The notes: generated by a model from the sequence alone, not told the origin. 64,000 nt of DNA from Guadua angustifolia (GCA_036346375.1 JAYEVE010000739.1:186001-250000), one strand, 5' to 3'; shown: positions 23,621 through 35,992, counted from the stretch's first letter. Numbers and translations: made by a program.

Positions 23621-24370
23621 TTGCAAGAGATCTTCCAAGCGGATTTCCCTGCCCATTTTCGGGCACCCGTCAACATAGCCAAATACACGGGGGCAACGAA
23701 CCCCGGTGTTTGGTTAGAAGATTATCGCTCGCCGAGTCGAGAGGAGCTACTAATGATCTTTTATCATTCAAGACCTCTTTATTTACCTAAGCGGATTCCG
23801 GCCGAGCTAGGCTTAGTACCGCTTCGCCGGACAATCAAGAGCCGGGCCGACTTGAAGAGCGCCTCGTCCGACAACTTCCACGGCACTTACAAGCACCCCG
23901 GGAACTCTTGGGACTCTCAAGAGTCGCAAGCGGCAGCAACAGAGAAATGCTCCGGATTATATCCCACGATCTCATCAAAGGTCATGAACTTCCTCGATAT
24001 CGACGCCGACACTGCCAGCTAGCGCTTTATTTACGACACCACATGCAGGCCTTGGTCCACAAACCGGGTTGCTTCAAACCCAGACCACTAAGGAGCTACT
24101 CGACATCGCCACCAACCACGCCTCGCCAAAGGAGGCCGTGGGGCCATCTTCACAAAGGAAGGCTAGAACGAATCCGCTCGAGCCGGCCAGACCTCCGACC
24201 GCTCCAACAAACGGCGGCGAAGGGAAAACAGTTCCTGCTGACCACGTCGGGCGCCGCCAACCGACTATAAAGAAAGAAGCATTCCTCCACACCACTTCAA
24301 AAGTTGATGGAGAGCACGTTCTGAACCACGGTACCCTGCTAACACAAATACCGGATCGCGAGTCCTAATG
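23621..24370 (+). pseudogene. A1 gag (Retrotrans_gag domain), frameshifted
   Basis: This would form the capsid of virus-like particles. APVNIAKYTGATNPGVWLED, then RRTIKSRADLKSASSDNF and GTYKHPGNSWD are hallmarks of the gypsy gag family in grasses (NITKYxGxTNPGVWLEDY...WADLKxxFxGNFxGTYxRPGN). LVHKPG and TTKELLDIATNHASPKEAVG (24085-24145) form the C-terminal gag block in another frame. Frameshifts occur near 23745, 23930 and 24070. A2 encodes the same domain on the opposite strand (34700-35990). Confidence 0.85.
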
Positions 24371-24599
24371 CCTTTCAAAAACCCCACGCAAATGGGGTAG
24401 AAGGAAGAAGCACACCCGCCACGGGAGGCCGGGGAGGAAAAGGCAGACATGCGCCCTGAGTCTGACGGATGTTTTATGATCTTCGCATGGACGGAGAGTT
24501 ACGCACGATAAAATGGCAAAGCTCGCCATCAGCGAGGTGCACATTGGTGACCCTCAGGGTCCTAAAGTACCGCTTAGTCGAGTCCCCGCCACCTTTGAT

Positions 24600-25060
24600 C
24601 GGACAGATCAACCCGACCACATCCCAACCGGAAGGTAGCAGCTGACTGCTGCTTCACCCTATCGAGGGGTCAAAGAACCTCACCAAGGTCCCCATGATTG
24701 ACTACGGTGCGGTCTCAACATCATGTATGTCGATACGCCGACGCCTCAGATCCCTCGCCGACCCTATGACCCAGTAAGGCGCCCTTCCACGCATTATCCT
24801 GTGCCATCAAGCCTTCCTCGGGCGGGGTGACCACCGCCACCTTTGGGGACTTTGAGAACTTCCGCACCAAATCCTCGCCTTCGAGGTTGGGTGTGGGGCT
24901 CTCTGTTGCTACCATGCCATCCTGGGAGGCCGTAGTTACGCTAAGTTTATGGCGCCCTCAACTACACATACTTGAAGTCGAAGATTCCAGGGCCACGGGG
25001 GGCATTATTGCTTTGTCCTCGCCCTTCCACTTACACTTTCAATCGCGAGCTTAAGCAATT
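24600..25060 (+). pseudogene. A1 aspartic protease region, degenerate
   Basis: At about 24675-24730 the sequence KNLTKVPMI and, in a shifted frame, LNIMYVDT correspond to the gypsy protease start (LxKVLMDGGSGLNIMY). TATFGDFENFRT (24836-24871) is the later VTFGxxxNFRTE block. The catalytic DGG is broken by a frameshift. It lies between gag and RT as expected for Ty3/gypsy. Confidence 0.7.
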
Positions 25061-25369
25061 AAGGAAGGGCCCTCAAGCTGGCCATTAAGGCCCACGACGA
25101 GCTCAATAACCACATGAGGGAAGCTCCCGAGTCCATCCCCGTTTAGCAAGTTTGGGCAGTGGTCCTTCGAGTCTCGTGAGGACACTTAGGGGATCACGAT
25201 CGATCCTAATCAATTCGATTTCTAAGACTGTGGTCGGATAGGGTCCGCCCCGCCGCCAAATCAGAAATCGCGGCTGGCCGATTTCTCCGCAACTCGGACG
25301 TTTTCGCTCGAAGATCTCTCATATGCCTCGCATCCCAAGGGAAGTCGCTGAGTTAATACCCGAACGCCG

Positions 25370-25975
25370 GACCCAAATAAGAAGCGTTTGCCGCCTAACG
25401 CCCGCGCTGCTTCGACGTAAGAAAAGCGCAGGCTCATAGGGAGGAGGTAGCCAAGTTTTGGCGCAGTGGTTCATAAAGAGGTACGCACCGAAAGTGGCTC
25501 GCCAACCCCGCTCTTGTGAAAAAGAATCCGCAATGGAGAATGTGTGTTGACTACACGAAATCTAACAAGGCATGTCCCAAGGACCATTTTCCTTTGCCTC
25601 GATCGCTAAGTCGCCGATTCCATCTGCGGTGTGAATCGCTCTCCTTCCTAGACGCCTACTCAGGCTATCACCAGATCCCGATGAAAGAATCTGACCAGCT
25701 CGCAACTTCTTTCATCACTCCGTTCGGCTCATTTTGTTACATAACGATGCCCTTTGGTCTGAAAAACGCGGGTGCAACATATCAGCGATGCATGTACGCC
25801 TGCTTTGACGACCAAATCGGCCGTAACATCGAGGGTACGTAGACGACATCGTCGTCAAAACCAGGAAGACCGGCGAACTCATCGCCGACCTCAAAGAAAC
25901 TTTTGCGAACCTCCGACGGTTTCGCATAAAACTCAACCCCGAGAAGCTAGTCACCACTATCACATCCGCGAAGCG
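25370..25975 (+). pseudogene. A1 reverse transcriptase, truncated
   Basis: The clearest coding block of A1 is a 108-codon open frame (25516-25842) with WRMCVDYTKSNKACPKDHFP, LSFLDAYSGYHQIPM, FITPFGSFCYITMPFGLKNA and ATYQRCM, all standard Ty3/gypsy RT motifs. The YVDDIVVKT catalytic motif follows at about 25837-25863 in the next frame, then IADLKETFANLRRF and IKLNPEKLV. After this the protein stops matching: the RT thumb, RNase H and the N-terminal integrase are missing and integrase core sequence follows within ~30 bp. Template and product are element RNA and cDNA. Confidence 0.92.
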
Positions 25976-25984
25976 TCGACTTCT

Positions 25985-26643
25985 TCCGGCGCATCGCTTC
26001 ACCGATTTGGGGTCCCGAACTCCATCATCACCGACAATGGAACGCAGTTTACGGGGAAGGAATTTCTCGAATTCTGCGACGACTTCAACATCCGCGTCGA
26101 CTGGGCATCCGTAGCTCACCCGCACTCAACGGCCGTGCCGAGGGCGAACGCATGATCCTTCAGGCCAAGCCGCTAATCTTCAATCGATCAAGAAGTCGCA
26201 GGCGGGCGTCGAGCGCCTCCGCCCTTGGAGCCACGGACCACCGACCTTGGCCGACGGTTCACGCCATTCTTCCCGTGTTCGGCGCGCGCCTCCGCCGACC
26301 GACTCGAATACGGCGCCCGAGGTGCAAACATTCGACGCAGCTCGGGCTCGACTCGAGAAGACGCCATCGACCACCGACGAGGCACGCGACGTCTGTCCTC
26401 CGCCGACCAAATATCGAAACGCTACTGGCGCTATCGAGTCGCCAGATCCGCCGAGCCTTCAACGTGGAAGACTTGGTCCGCGCCAAGTTCACCCAACGCT
26501 AGGGCATAAGCTTCACCTCCATGGGAAGGCCGCTTCACCGCTAGGAGGTAATCCGACCCAAAGACTCACCGACTCAAGGACGCCGACGGCAACATTATTT
26601 CTAACGCTTGGAACATTGAGAAACTCAAGCAGTTCTTTCCCTG
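25985..26643 (+). pseudogene. A1 integrase core to pol end
   Basis: FGVPNSIITDNGTQFTGKEF (26008-26067) contains the second catalytic Asp of the gypsy integrase core, and RVDWASVAHPHSTA the HP before the glutamate block. The end of pol is recognisable as WNIEKLKQFFP followed by a stop at 26641-26643, the usual C-terminus of grass gypsy polyproteins of this type. The stretch between is frameshifted. The first catalytic Asp and the zinc domain are lost in the internal deletion at about 25975. Confidence 0.85.
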
Positions 26644-26687
26644 AGATTCATTCCTTAACCGAAGCATCCCTATCAGCCTGACAAGCC

Positions 26688-26716
26688 CGAGCGGCGTGAA
26701 CCCACTCGGGGGCTTC
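26688..26716 (+). other. PPT-like tract after A1 pol
   Basis: CCCACTCGGGGGCTTCTGG (26700-26718) resembles the ACTCGGGGGCTACTG tract that precedes 3' LTRs in related grass elements. Here it is not followed by an LTR but by more than 5 kb of further element sequence, so it may be a central or relic tract. Confidence 0.45.
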
Positions 26717-29400
26717 TGGTCTACGTAACCTCATTACGTAGCACCCAAATCAACCTAAGGTCTGCCCCCTGAAGGAATCACTTCGACCCGGCTAATACGG
26801 TCTATGTCTTGTAAAAACTCCAGTAGTTTTTCTTGACTACGACCCCTAAAGTAGTGGTCCGTGTGGCGAAACGGTCTTCATTCGGGGCGACCCATGGTCG
26901 GTCGGCAAAGGGTTTTCGCAGACGGTTAGCGATGATCAGGCGTTCGGCAAAGAAAGGAAATATGAAACAACAAGTGCAACAAAGCTTCTGAAGGATGCAT
27001 TATGTTTCACTAAAAGTACGAAGCATGCATTACAAACAAGCAAAGGTCTACAATTTATGCTAACCCTAAAGTAGAAAAGAGGCAAAATCGAAACGACTGC
27101 CGGAGCGCCAAGATAGAAGGAGCCCCGTGTTCGAGATGCCGGCCAGACGGGCGAAGTTCATGGGGGGCGACAGCCTCCTAAGGGTCAGGCCAAAGGCGCT
27201 GCCCCTGCCGCCCCTCCCCGGCCTGGCCCCTGCTGCTCGAGACCCTGCACCACACTGTTTCCGCCCCCAGACTGCCCAAGGCTGGGCTGCTGCCCAGATT
27301 CGGAGATTCAGCGCTGCCTGAAGAGTTTCACAGCCGCCAAAGACGCCAAGACGATTCCGCGGCATGCCACCTCCGCCCTTCATGGGCGGAGCATTCCCGG
27401 AGAGCCTGGGGCAGGCCCTCCAACACCTCGACCGCAGGGGCCGACGTGATTGGCCACGTGGCTCAACTGCCTGCTGAGCTCCACCCCAAGTGGCCTCAGT
27501 TCCCGCCCATGCCTCGTGAAGGTGATGAGCATGGAGAGGAGAACCCCGCACAGAGTCAAAATCCTCACGCTGGCTATTCTCGCCGGCGGCATCGCTCCGC
27601 TTAGGCCGATCGCCTCGGCGACAGACTCGCTACCGCAACGAGCCACCGATCGACGGTTCGAACGGGCTAACTCGGTCACAAGGTTTGTACCTCGGACACC
27701 GAGTAATCGGATGCATAACCCGACCACCTTCCTAAGGTCCCCAACTCGCCGACCGCCGCCCGGGCCGTCCTCCATTGCTTCCGCCGTCTGGCCACTGCCG
27801 CCGGACCGCCGGTCACGCCTCCACCACCAATCGCCACTTCGATTCCTGAATATCTTCGCAACTCAAGAACGGCAAAGTTAAAAGGCGCCGATGACGGCGC
27901 CTCCCAATCAACCCGAAGACAATATCTCACCGCCGACGATTCGTCATGGCGGTGAGCTTGACCGAGCATCCTCCTCGAAGCTTTTCTCCACCGCCGCTCG
28001 CCGAAGCAGAATCTTGCACCGTGGCCTCCGCTAGAAGTGACTCCACGGATACCTCACCTCGTGGATCGACCCACCGGGCGCCTCCCCAAGGCTATCCTTC
28101 GTTCCGTCCGCTGGCTCCTTCGCGACCACGCTGCACGGGCTTCCCGAGCTCATGAAGCTCGGAGCCCGCCATTAGCACGGCCTTCATCGCGCCGTCCTCG
28201 CGCAGCGACGGAGGAACCCGGACTTACCTCCGAGCGGTCCCAGACCGAATCACGACACATCACTACAAGATCCAAGAGATTCCAAAAGGTGGGGAAATTT
28301 TCAACACAACTTACCACATCGCAGGTCAACCCTCCGTGACGGTGTCCAAGACTCACGAGGACTCGAGGAGGTGACCCAGCTCGCCGATTTGCTCCATCTC
28401 CATCTTGGCTCGGAACCTTCTAGGGATTCCCACTCCAAGCTCCCTCATTATCCATACATAACGATGCTTCGCCAGATGGGTCGCTGTTCGCCAGACTAAG
28501 ATGGACGGGGCGATTGAGGGGCTCGTGGTCGCCCCGCAGCCGGATCGACGGCGGACTTCGCCACCACCTGCCGGATTGATTTACCATCCGCCAAGACCGC
28601 CCATGCTCCTTCCGCCGCTTCTTCGCGGCGATGGTGGTAAGGTTTCAAGAAGGACCGGTGGCGCAAAGTTTGCTCCACCATCATCGCCCTCGATCTCGAC
28701 GGCGAGCCGACGGTCGTCTGGCTTCATCACCTACGCTCCCTGGCCGGTTTCAAAGACGACCACTAGCGCAACTTCAGCACGAAGCCATCATGGGCGCGAC
28801 CACCGCCGCTCCACCATTTGTTCGACCGGCTGGCGATCTCCAATTTCTACCACCGGAGTGGCGGCGGCGCCCGACGGCAACTTCGCCACCCATCGCTCTC
28901 TCCATAAAATCCCTAAAAAGCAAGGGCCGGTCAGGAACAGCTCAAACGAAATCGACGCACATGGCAAAGGAAACAAAACTAATCAGCTGAAGGCAGGCCG
29001 AGTAATCCGCTCTTCGCGGCCTTCCCGGGCGGGAGCTATCTCCTCCGGGCACCTCCGAGGTGTCTCGCCGGGCACCGCACGACGACCTCCTGTCGACGCT
29101 CCTCCATCGGATGCCGCCCGACGGCACTCAAGTCATACACGCGTGATGGGTCATCGAGGTCCTCGCGCTCGGAGGACGACCCAAGATCGACCGAGGAGAG
29201 GACGGTCGACTCCGACACCTCCTCGCCACACGCGTCATGGCTGCTGCGTTCCTCTTCTCCCTACTCCTTCTCTCCCGCTTTTCCGAGGACTGCAGCTCGG
29301 CTCATATGGATCGCTCATCTCCTTCTCCCCTGGCAGCAATGCCCGGGAGGATGCTCCAAGCAAGCCCTGAAAGAGGTGGGAACCCTATTCAGGTCAGAAC
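26717..29400. mobile_element. A1 post-pol region, no sense gene
   Basis: GC-rich sequence between pol and the antisense domain. ORFs of 100-290 codons appear on both strands (for example 28501-29370 plus) but are Arg/Pro/Ser/Ala-rich, overlap each other, and match nothing I recognise. The part from about 28.5 kb on is similar, in reverse complement, to 51.8-52.7 kb, so it is a normal part of family A. I read it as the downstream part of the degenerate antisense ORF plus spacer. Confidence 0.6.
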
Positions 29401-30340
29401 GCGAGGAATTAAGGTACGCAGGGAAAGGTAGGGGAGCCACCCGATTACCAAATTCGGGGGGTTTTCCGCCGAGAAGGGCTCGGGAGCACCGCCCGCCGCC
29501 ACCGTGGCCTTCATGACCAGGACGACAGTCACCCAAGTCTCCACCTCCGACAAGGGGAGGTCCGAACCCTCCATCCTCATGGGATCGGACGCTCCCACAT
29601 ACTTGAACATCGGGTGAGGCCTGTCCATGAGGGGTTGTACGCGTCTCGCCATGAACGTGTGGATGACGGCGCCACCGTGCCTCGCCTCTTCAGAGTCAGC
29701 GAGCGCTCAAGGATCACCTCCATCTTCTTCTTCTCCTCCGCTCCGGCCGGTTCCATTCGGCACCGGTCATCTCCCTGAAGGCCGGCGCTGTCCCCACGCT
29801 CAATGTAGAACCATTCAGAGTGCCATCCCCGACCGCGCGGGCGTTTATGTCGATGTACTCCGCCCCGATTGGACCGGTTGATGGCGACCGCAGATCGATG
29901 CGTGTGCGCCACGCCGATTTTCCTTCAGCCGCCGATATGGAAGAAGTACTCCAGAGGGCCCAATGGGGCTCAATCCCCAGAAAGGCCTCGCACAGCGTGA
30001 TGAAGATCATAATGTGCAGCATGCCGTAGGGGTTCAGATGATGCGCCTCCACCTTGGAGAAGTGGAGAAGCCCGCGAACAAATGTGTGGAAGGAGGCCAA
30101 CTCGGCCAAGAAGGACGCTGCCAAACGATTTCGCTGTCAGCGAGGTCGAGCCGCTCCCTGGCCGGCACCTCCACCGAGATATTGTGCGCGGGAGGAGGAA
30201 CCGCTTCTTCTCCAGGCCAAGAACACGAGCATCAGCAATGGAGCACTCCGGCCAAGACATCTCCGAAAGGGCAGGACCGACGAGCGAGAAAGGGACTGAG
30301 GCAAGGAATCTTCTTCCTAGGTCTTTGATGGGGACGGCGA
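29400..30340 (-). pseudogene. Antisense 'putative gypsy type transposon' domain in A1
   Basis: The minus-strand frame 30124-29714 reads ASFHTFVRGLLHFSKVEAHH, then LNPYGMLHIMIFITLCEAFL and GIEPHWALW. This pattern (xLHHLxPNGxLHIAxFxTxCExFLGIxPHxxLW) is the Pfam 'Transposase_28 / putative gypsy type transposon' family, known mainly from grass retrotransposons; its biochemical function is unknown. It is encoded opposite to A1 gag-pol. The same domain is on the plus strand at 51.1-51.6 kb in A3, again antisense to its element. The upstream part contains a stretch that reads like the LEKKRFLLPR region of that family. Frameshifts are present. Confidence 0.8.
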
Positions 30341-32110
30341 TCCCGATCTTTCGGTGAGATGATGATACGCCGATTTGAGTGTGTTGATGGCACCGAATTT
30401 AGGGCTTTCACCAAAGTGTCGGAGCTTCACAATCGCAATGCCAATCCTCACGATACAAGATCCAAACGATCAATAGTTCCGCAAGAAATCGAGAACCCGC
30501 AAGAACAAAGTATGAAGCAACTGAAATATGGTATTGAAATCAAAAGAACAAGTTGAGGTTCTGCTCGCCGGTCTAGTCGACACGCCGCAAACATGAGGAG
30601 GGACGCACACGGGTCTACCAAACACAACAAAACCTAAATGACAACGTACACTACCGAGGTATTATATAGGGTGGAGACCAGACTTGGGCGCCTAAATTAG
30701 GTAGGCCACCACCCTAAGGTTGGCCACCAAGCAACCCTAATATACATGGGCCATGGGTCAAAAATAAGGTGGCGAAAGACCGAATTTCTCCTCGTGAGAT
30801 TGTTCTGTGATTTTCTATCGCTCAGAGGAATTTGGCCTTGACCAGATCCATTGGAAAGGTTATCTCGAACCTATCAAACGGGTGGTCGACGCTAAAACGG
30901 ATTTAGCCCAAGTTATGTCCGCTTAAGCATCGCTGCCCCGGATGGTGAACCGACTCGCATTTAATTGGGCTTGATCTTGGGCCTTCCTTGGTAAGTGGGC
31001 TGTCCTCGTGGATGTCCTTGATGCTGGTCCAGCAAAGGGGTGGAAAGGCCTTGCTTCGGTTGAGCCCTCCAAGCATCAGAGACGCAGCCGAACAAAACGG
31101 GTCGGGATGAAGTAACGATCGAGGGGAAGAAAGGGGCGTTGTATCCTTGGTTGATGTCCTCATCGCCTTTTTGGTCTCCTCACCGCCGCCTTCGCTTTCT
31201 TTCTTTCGAGTGAAGAACAGACAACTCGGAGGAATCTTCAAATGCTCTCCCTTGGGCCTATAAGGCACAACGCCCACCGACCGACAAACGCCACTGCATG
31301 CATAAATACCACAAGAGGAACGCGGCTATTAATTCCGATCGCCGCGATGGTTCAACGGACGCCGCTTGATTCCCCGATCGCTTCAAGATTTAATCCTTGA
31401 CAGATAGCACCAAGAGAAGGCTTCAGATCGGCAAAGGACGACGACTCCACGGCCTGCTCCCGGATCGAGAAGCCGCCTAGCAACGGAAGAAAAATACATC
31501 CGACCGCCACGGCCTCAAGGCCACTAAAAGGCTCATCACTTATGCTTGGGGCTCGACTAAGCGCAGGGCTCCAACGCCGTGCCACCAAGTGGATGTACAC
31601 GCTACCCGAAAGTGAAAAATCGAGCGAGGGACGAGGATAAGGTGAGCTCCAATGGCTTCCAGTGGGTCATGCGACGCACCCAATCACCTTTAATCGTGTT
31701 CGAGACCATATTTCACACTCACCCATGGAGCCCGGCCGACGGTGGCCCACGCGCCAGTTGGCGGACGACCGGGTCCGGACACGGATCGAGTAAAGAAAGG
31801 TTCTCGCGGTCGCCCCGGGGTCGGACGCCCGCAATGGGATAACGCCCGCCGAAATGGTTCTCTCGAAGCCACCAGGCCCACTCGACTAACCCGCTATCAC
31901 CAAGACGAGCACGGCGTTTCGCCAACGCATGGCAATGCGGCTTGCTCACCCTCCAGTCCCACACCGCGACGGGCGATTCGGAACACGGCCTCTCCTCGCC
32001 AACGAAAGCATGGGATGACGCTTATCACTCGGCAAAACGCCGACCTTGCAGTACATCGATCACAACGCTGAATGGACGCCCACACACGAGGTAAACCTCG
32101 ACCAAGAGAA
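30341..32110. mobile_element. A1 3' noncoding region
   Basis: It includes the promoter side of the antisense ORF. Sequence near 31.5-32.1 kb matches 50.0-50.6 kb in reverse complement: for example CCCAATCACCTTTAATCGTG (31679-31698), and ACACACGAGGTAAACCTCGA at 32082-32101 is the start of the PPT-proximal repeats seen at 49.7-50.15 kb. The 3' LTR that should follow is absent: at about 32.1 kb the sequence switches to minus-strand A2 pol. Confidence 0.65.
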
Positions 32111-33260
32111 ACCTTGACTAAGGCCTACCCATGAGGGACCGGGGTCACTGGTGTCCGCGACACTCCGCCGTGGATGTCGAAAGCAAAGAACTCCTTGCCT
32201 TGGTCGGTCAGATGCACTCGAGAACCCCGAGGGACTCTCTTAAAGGTCTCCGCGGATCAGACGGCGGATTCTCAGCGCCGAGCGAGGCGCCGCCTCGGCC
32301 GGATCTAGGGGAGAGTCCCGTCCGCAAGCTGCTCGACGTAGGGCTTCCGCCGGATTCGCCTCAAGACGCTCTTGGCCTAGCTCGGATGGGGCGGCGACGG
32401 ATGGTCGGCGTTGGTTCGCGAGCCGCGGCTAGTACCGATCAACCGGCCGTCCACTGGATGGACGGTTGATGGAGGTCGGGAAAGATTCCGCCAACCGGTC
32501 CTTTGCCCGGCAAGGTTGGCGAGATGGTCGGCCTCGCTGCAGCGCCGGTAGCGTGGTGGAGCTCGAACCCTTGAATTTCTCCTCGCTTATGACTTCGCGC
32601 AAGATGCCGCCATGCGAGGGTCTCTGCCCGGGCCTTCATGACTTTGTCGACCACCGCTTTGAATCGCCAGACACGAAGCCGCCAGACGCCGAGGTCGGCG
32701 GCGATCCGGAGACCGATGAGGGCTTTCGGCGACGTTGTTCGTGGCGCGAAGAGCAATCGGATGGCATATTGGAGTTTGTTGCCGAGGGGAAATAATGACG
32801 ATTCCTGCTCGCCCGTTTGGTGTAGGACCCGTCAAGTACATCGCCCAATACTCGAGGTCTTCAAGCACGGGCGCCTGGCTTCACCACTCAACGACAAAGT
32901 CCCTGTGTTATGATTTGATCGCCGCCTTCGAACGAATGAAATGTCGTGGGCCATTGAGCTCAAGTGCCCACTTGGCTATTCTTCCGGCCGCGACAGTGAT
33001 GATCTCGCTTAGGCGAAGAAGTCACCACAGAGACAGGTCGACCGATGTAGTGAATCGCTTCTTCGATTAGCACCGCCAGAGAGCAACTTTTTGCACTTGC
33101 GATAACGGGCTTTGACTCCGAGAGCACTTCGCCGATGAAGTAGACCAGACCAGACCTGAGGGCACGGCTTCCTCCCGCTGACGACGAGTGCCGCGCCATG
33201 ACCTGGTCGTGGCGGCGATGTAGAGGAGCAGAGGCTTGCATGGCGATGGTGCGCAGACCG
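32111..33260 (-). pseudogene. A2 RNase H region of pol
   Basis: Two RNase H-type blocks read leftwards. First, 33241-32960 holds QVMARHSSSAGG and VYFIGEVLSESKPVIASAK, the RT-linked RNase H of gypsy elements. Second, 32870-32440 holds WAMYLTGPTPNGRAGIVIIS, ATNNVAE, ALIGLRIAADLGVWRL, VVDKVMKA and DPRMAA, the additional RNase H1-like domain found before integrase in this kind of element. Frames change at least every 200 bp. No integrase follows: the element is cut off at about 32.1 kb where A1 tail sequence begins. Confidence 0.85.
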
Positions 33261-34700
33261 GGTGATGTCGAAGGCCTTCACGGCCGAGGGCTTCTCGCTT
33301 CCTGGTCCAAATGAAATGGTCGGACTTCTCGAAGGCAAATTAGAGCGGTATTCAGGCCGAGGCGTAGACACGAAACGGCTCAAGGCTTGCCTTTTTAGGT
33401 CGGAATTGGCCCCATCCTCATGATCGCGGAGACCTTCACCGGTTGGCTTCGATGCGCGTCTGGATATGATGAACCCTAGAAGCTCGGGACCCCGGAACGA
33501 TTTTTCGGGTTGAGTTTTATGCGAACCACCGAGGTTCGCAAAGGTTTTTCGAGGTCGGCGACGAGGTCGCCATTTCCTCGCTTTTGACGACAATATGTCC
33601 ACGTGACACCTCGACAGTTACTGGCCGATTTCGCTTCAAACAGTGTACATGCATCGCGGTATGCAAGACTCGCTTCTTCAGTCAAGGGCATCGCATGCAA
33701 TGTAACGAGGCAACAGAGTGATGAAAGAAGTCGAAGTGGTCGGACTCTTTCATCGATTTGGTGATAGCCCGAGTAGGCGCTTAGAAAGAAAGCGATTCAA
33801 GACTCAATGGTGGAATCGACGACTTGGTCGATCCGGTAGAGGAAAATGGTCTTTGGGACATGCCTTGTTCAGCCCGTAGTCAACACACATCCTCCATTGC
33901 CCAGATTTTTTTTTTACAAGGATGTGGTTGGCAAGCCACCTGGTGGTGTACCTCCTTTATGAACCCCGCCTCCAAAAGCTTGGCGATTTCTTCTATGAGC
34001 CTCGCGCTTTTCCTTTAAACGGCTAGAAGGCTGGCGATCGGCCTTGGCGCCAGTCGGATGTTCAGGTGTGCTCGGCGACTCCTTTGGGATGCCCGCATGT
34101 CGAGGTCTTCCATGCGAAGACATCTCGATGGTTCGAGGAAGTCGACGAGCGCCGCTTTTCCTATTTGGCGGGAGGGCGGACCCTACCCGCACGTGTTTAT
34201 TGGCTTCGATCGATCGCGATCCCCTTCGTCCTCCGCGACTGGAGGATCTGACCGACTTATCGGAGCCGGGATGGACTCGGAGGCTTGCCTTCGGTAGTTG
34301 TTGAGCTCGACGGACGCGATGACCGCCGAGGCCAGCTCACAACTGCTTCGCTCACAGTTGAAAGCGAGCTGGAAGGATGAGGACACGGTGATGATGCCCC
34401 GCGCCCCGAATCTTCACCAGTACGTAGTAGTTGGGGACCGCCATGAACTTGGCGTAACATGGCCTTCCCAGATGCAGTGTAGAACCTCGAACCCCATAAC
34501 CTCGGCGCAGGATTTCAGGCGAAGTTCTCGTGTCCTCCAAAGGTGACGGCAGTCGACCGCCTTAGAGGGTAGGCCCGGGGCCCGGATGACGCTGGGAAGG
34601 GCGCTTTGCTCGGTCGTAGGGTCGAGCGGGGATCCCTAGGGCGCCGAGCGCCTCAACGACATGATGCCGAGACCATCGCCACCGCCCATGAGGACCTTGG
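33261..34700 (-). pseudogene. A2 reverse transcriptase and protease region, degenerate
   Basis: At 33602-33470 the frame reads RRPRKTFANL and PEKSFRGPELLGFIISRRAS, the region just after the YVDD box of gypsy RT. 33700-33600 covers the damaged LKNAGATYQRAM block. 34540-34350 reads LHLGRPCYAKFMAVPNYYVL, the end of the aspartic protease domain that precedes RT. The RT core between is badly broken. Order on the minus strand (PR, RT, RH) fits Ty3/gypsy. Confidence 0.8.
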
Positions 34701-35992
34701 TAAGGCGCTCACCTCACGATGGGGTTGACAACGAGGGTACCTTCCCGTGTGTGATGTGGTCGGTGGTCCGCCTGATCAAAGGTGATCGGGTCTCCACCAG
34801 GAGGTACTTCGGACCGCGGGGTCACTGTGGCACCTCGCGTAGGGCGAACTTTGCCGCCGCTTGTCGGCGAGCTCGTCCGCTGAAGATCATAAGACATCCG
34901 CTGGCTCCGGAACCCGGCTCGCTTTCTCCTCCCGGCCCGGCTGGTCGCGCTTTTCCTTTTACACCGGTGAGGGTTTCGAAAGAAACGCCAGACTTCGCAG
35001 CCCGATTTGTGTTTGACAGGTACCCGTGGTTCTACACGGCTTCCATCAATTTTTTGAAGTGGTCGGAGGCGCCGCGCCATCGCTATCGTGGTGGTCGGCA
35101 CAGCATCGCGGTGGTCCTCGCGACTCGCTTCTTCCGCCTCGCTTGTCTGAGCGCCGGAGGGTGCGGCCGTCGGCCGGATTCTCGCTTGGCCTTCCCTTAT
35201 CGAAGATGTCCCCATCGCCGGAGGCGGTTGGTGGCGGCGTCGAGCGCTTGGTGGTCCCGGGTTTGAGGCAACCACCAGGGACCAAGGCTCACAGGGAAAG
35301 TCCGAGATGAACGCCCAATGACGCCGGGCCCGATGTCGGGAGTTCATTGCAATCGGGTGAATTGCCGGATGTAATCCCGGAGCATTCTCTCCGCCGCCGC
35401 CAGCTCTTGAGGTCCCAAGAGTTTCTGTGCGCTTAGGTGCTTTGAAGTTGCCGACGAAGACGCTCTTCAAGTCACCACCTCTGATGGTTCCGGCGCAGTA
35501 TCGAGCCAAAGCTCGAGCCGAGTCCGCTAAATAAATGGGGAGGTACTAAATGATGAAGAGATCATTGAGTAAGGCCGCCCGCTACAGCGAGCTCGTATCT
35601 TCTAACCAAACACCGGGTTCGGCCCCTGTATTTGGCGATGTTGATCGGTGCCCGGCGGGCAGGAAATCGCCTTGCGGATCTCCCGTGAGAAAGCTTAGCC
35701 CCGCCCTCCGGGCTCGGATCGCGACATGACGGTGGTCGCGTCCGCGACCGAACGAACCGGGCGACGGCCACTCTTTTTCCGCAAGACGAGGGTGTCGGGT
35801 AGTCGTGGTGTTGCCAAGACGCGGCGCCGGAGTGTAGGAGGCCCTGGGTGCTCCATCTGCGCGCGTCTCGCGCTCAAGGCGAAGTTTGGCTTTACGTCTT
35901 AACGAGACCCCGAAAGTGAGGGTGCCAAGTGCCGTACGCTGACGGCAGCAGGTTTCTACCAGCTCCCGGAGGTGTTGGTAGGTGGCCCTCGT
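34701..35992 (-). pseudogene. A2 gag, frameshifted
   Basis: The minus-strand frame 35509-34709 carries YCAGTIRGGDLKSVFVGNF and AFISDFPCEPWSLV, with SNPGPPSARRR later. The upstream frame (36091-35582) ends PGVWLEDTSSL, matching the PGVWLEDY block of A1 gag. Together they are the Retrotrans_gag domain in several frames. The 5' part of this gag region is separated from the leader at 36905-37680 by the element B fragment. Confidence 0.8.

Noticed and set aside
26688..26716. End of A1 with a 3' LTR right after the PPT-like tract
   Set aside because: No LTR sequence follows; family A sequence continues for 5 kb to the antisense domain, as in A3.
28501..29370. 289-codon plus-strand ORF, and similar 240-300-codon ORFs at 21527, 37037 and 38943
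   Set aside because: They lie in LTRs or GC-rich element spacer, are Arg/Pro/Ser-rich, overlap opposite-strand ORFs and show no known domain.
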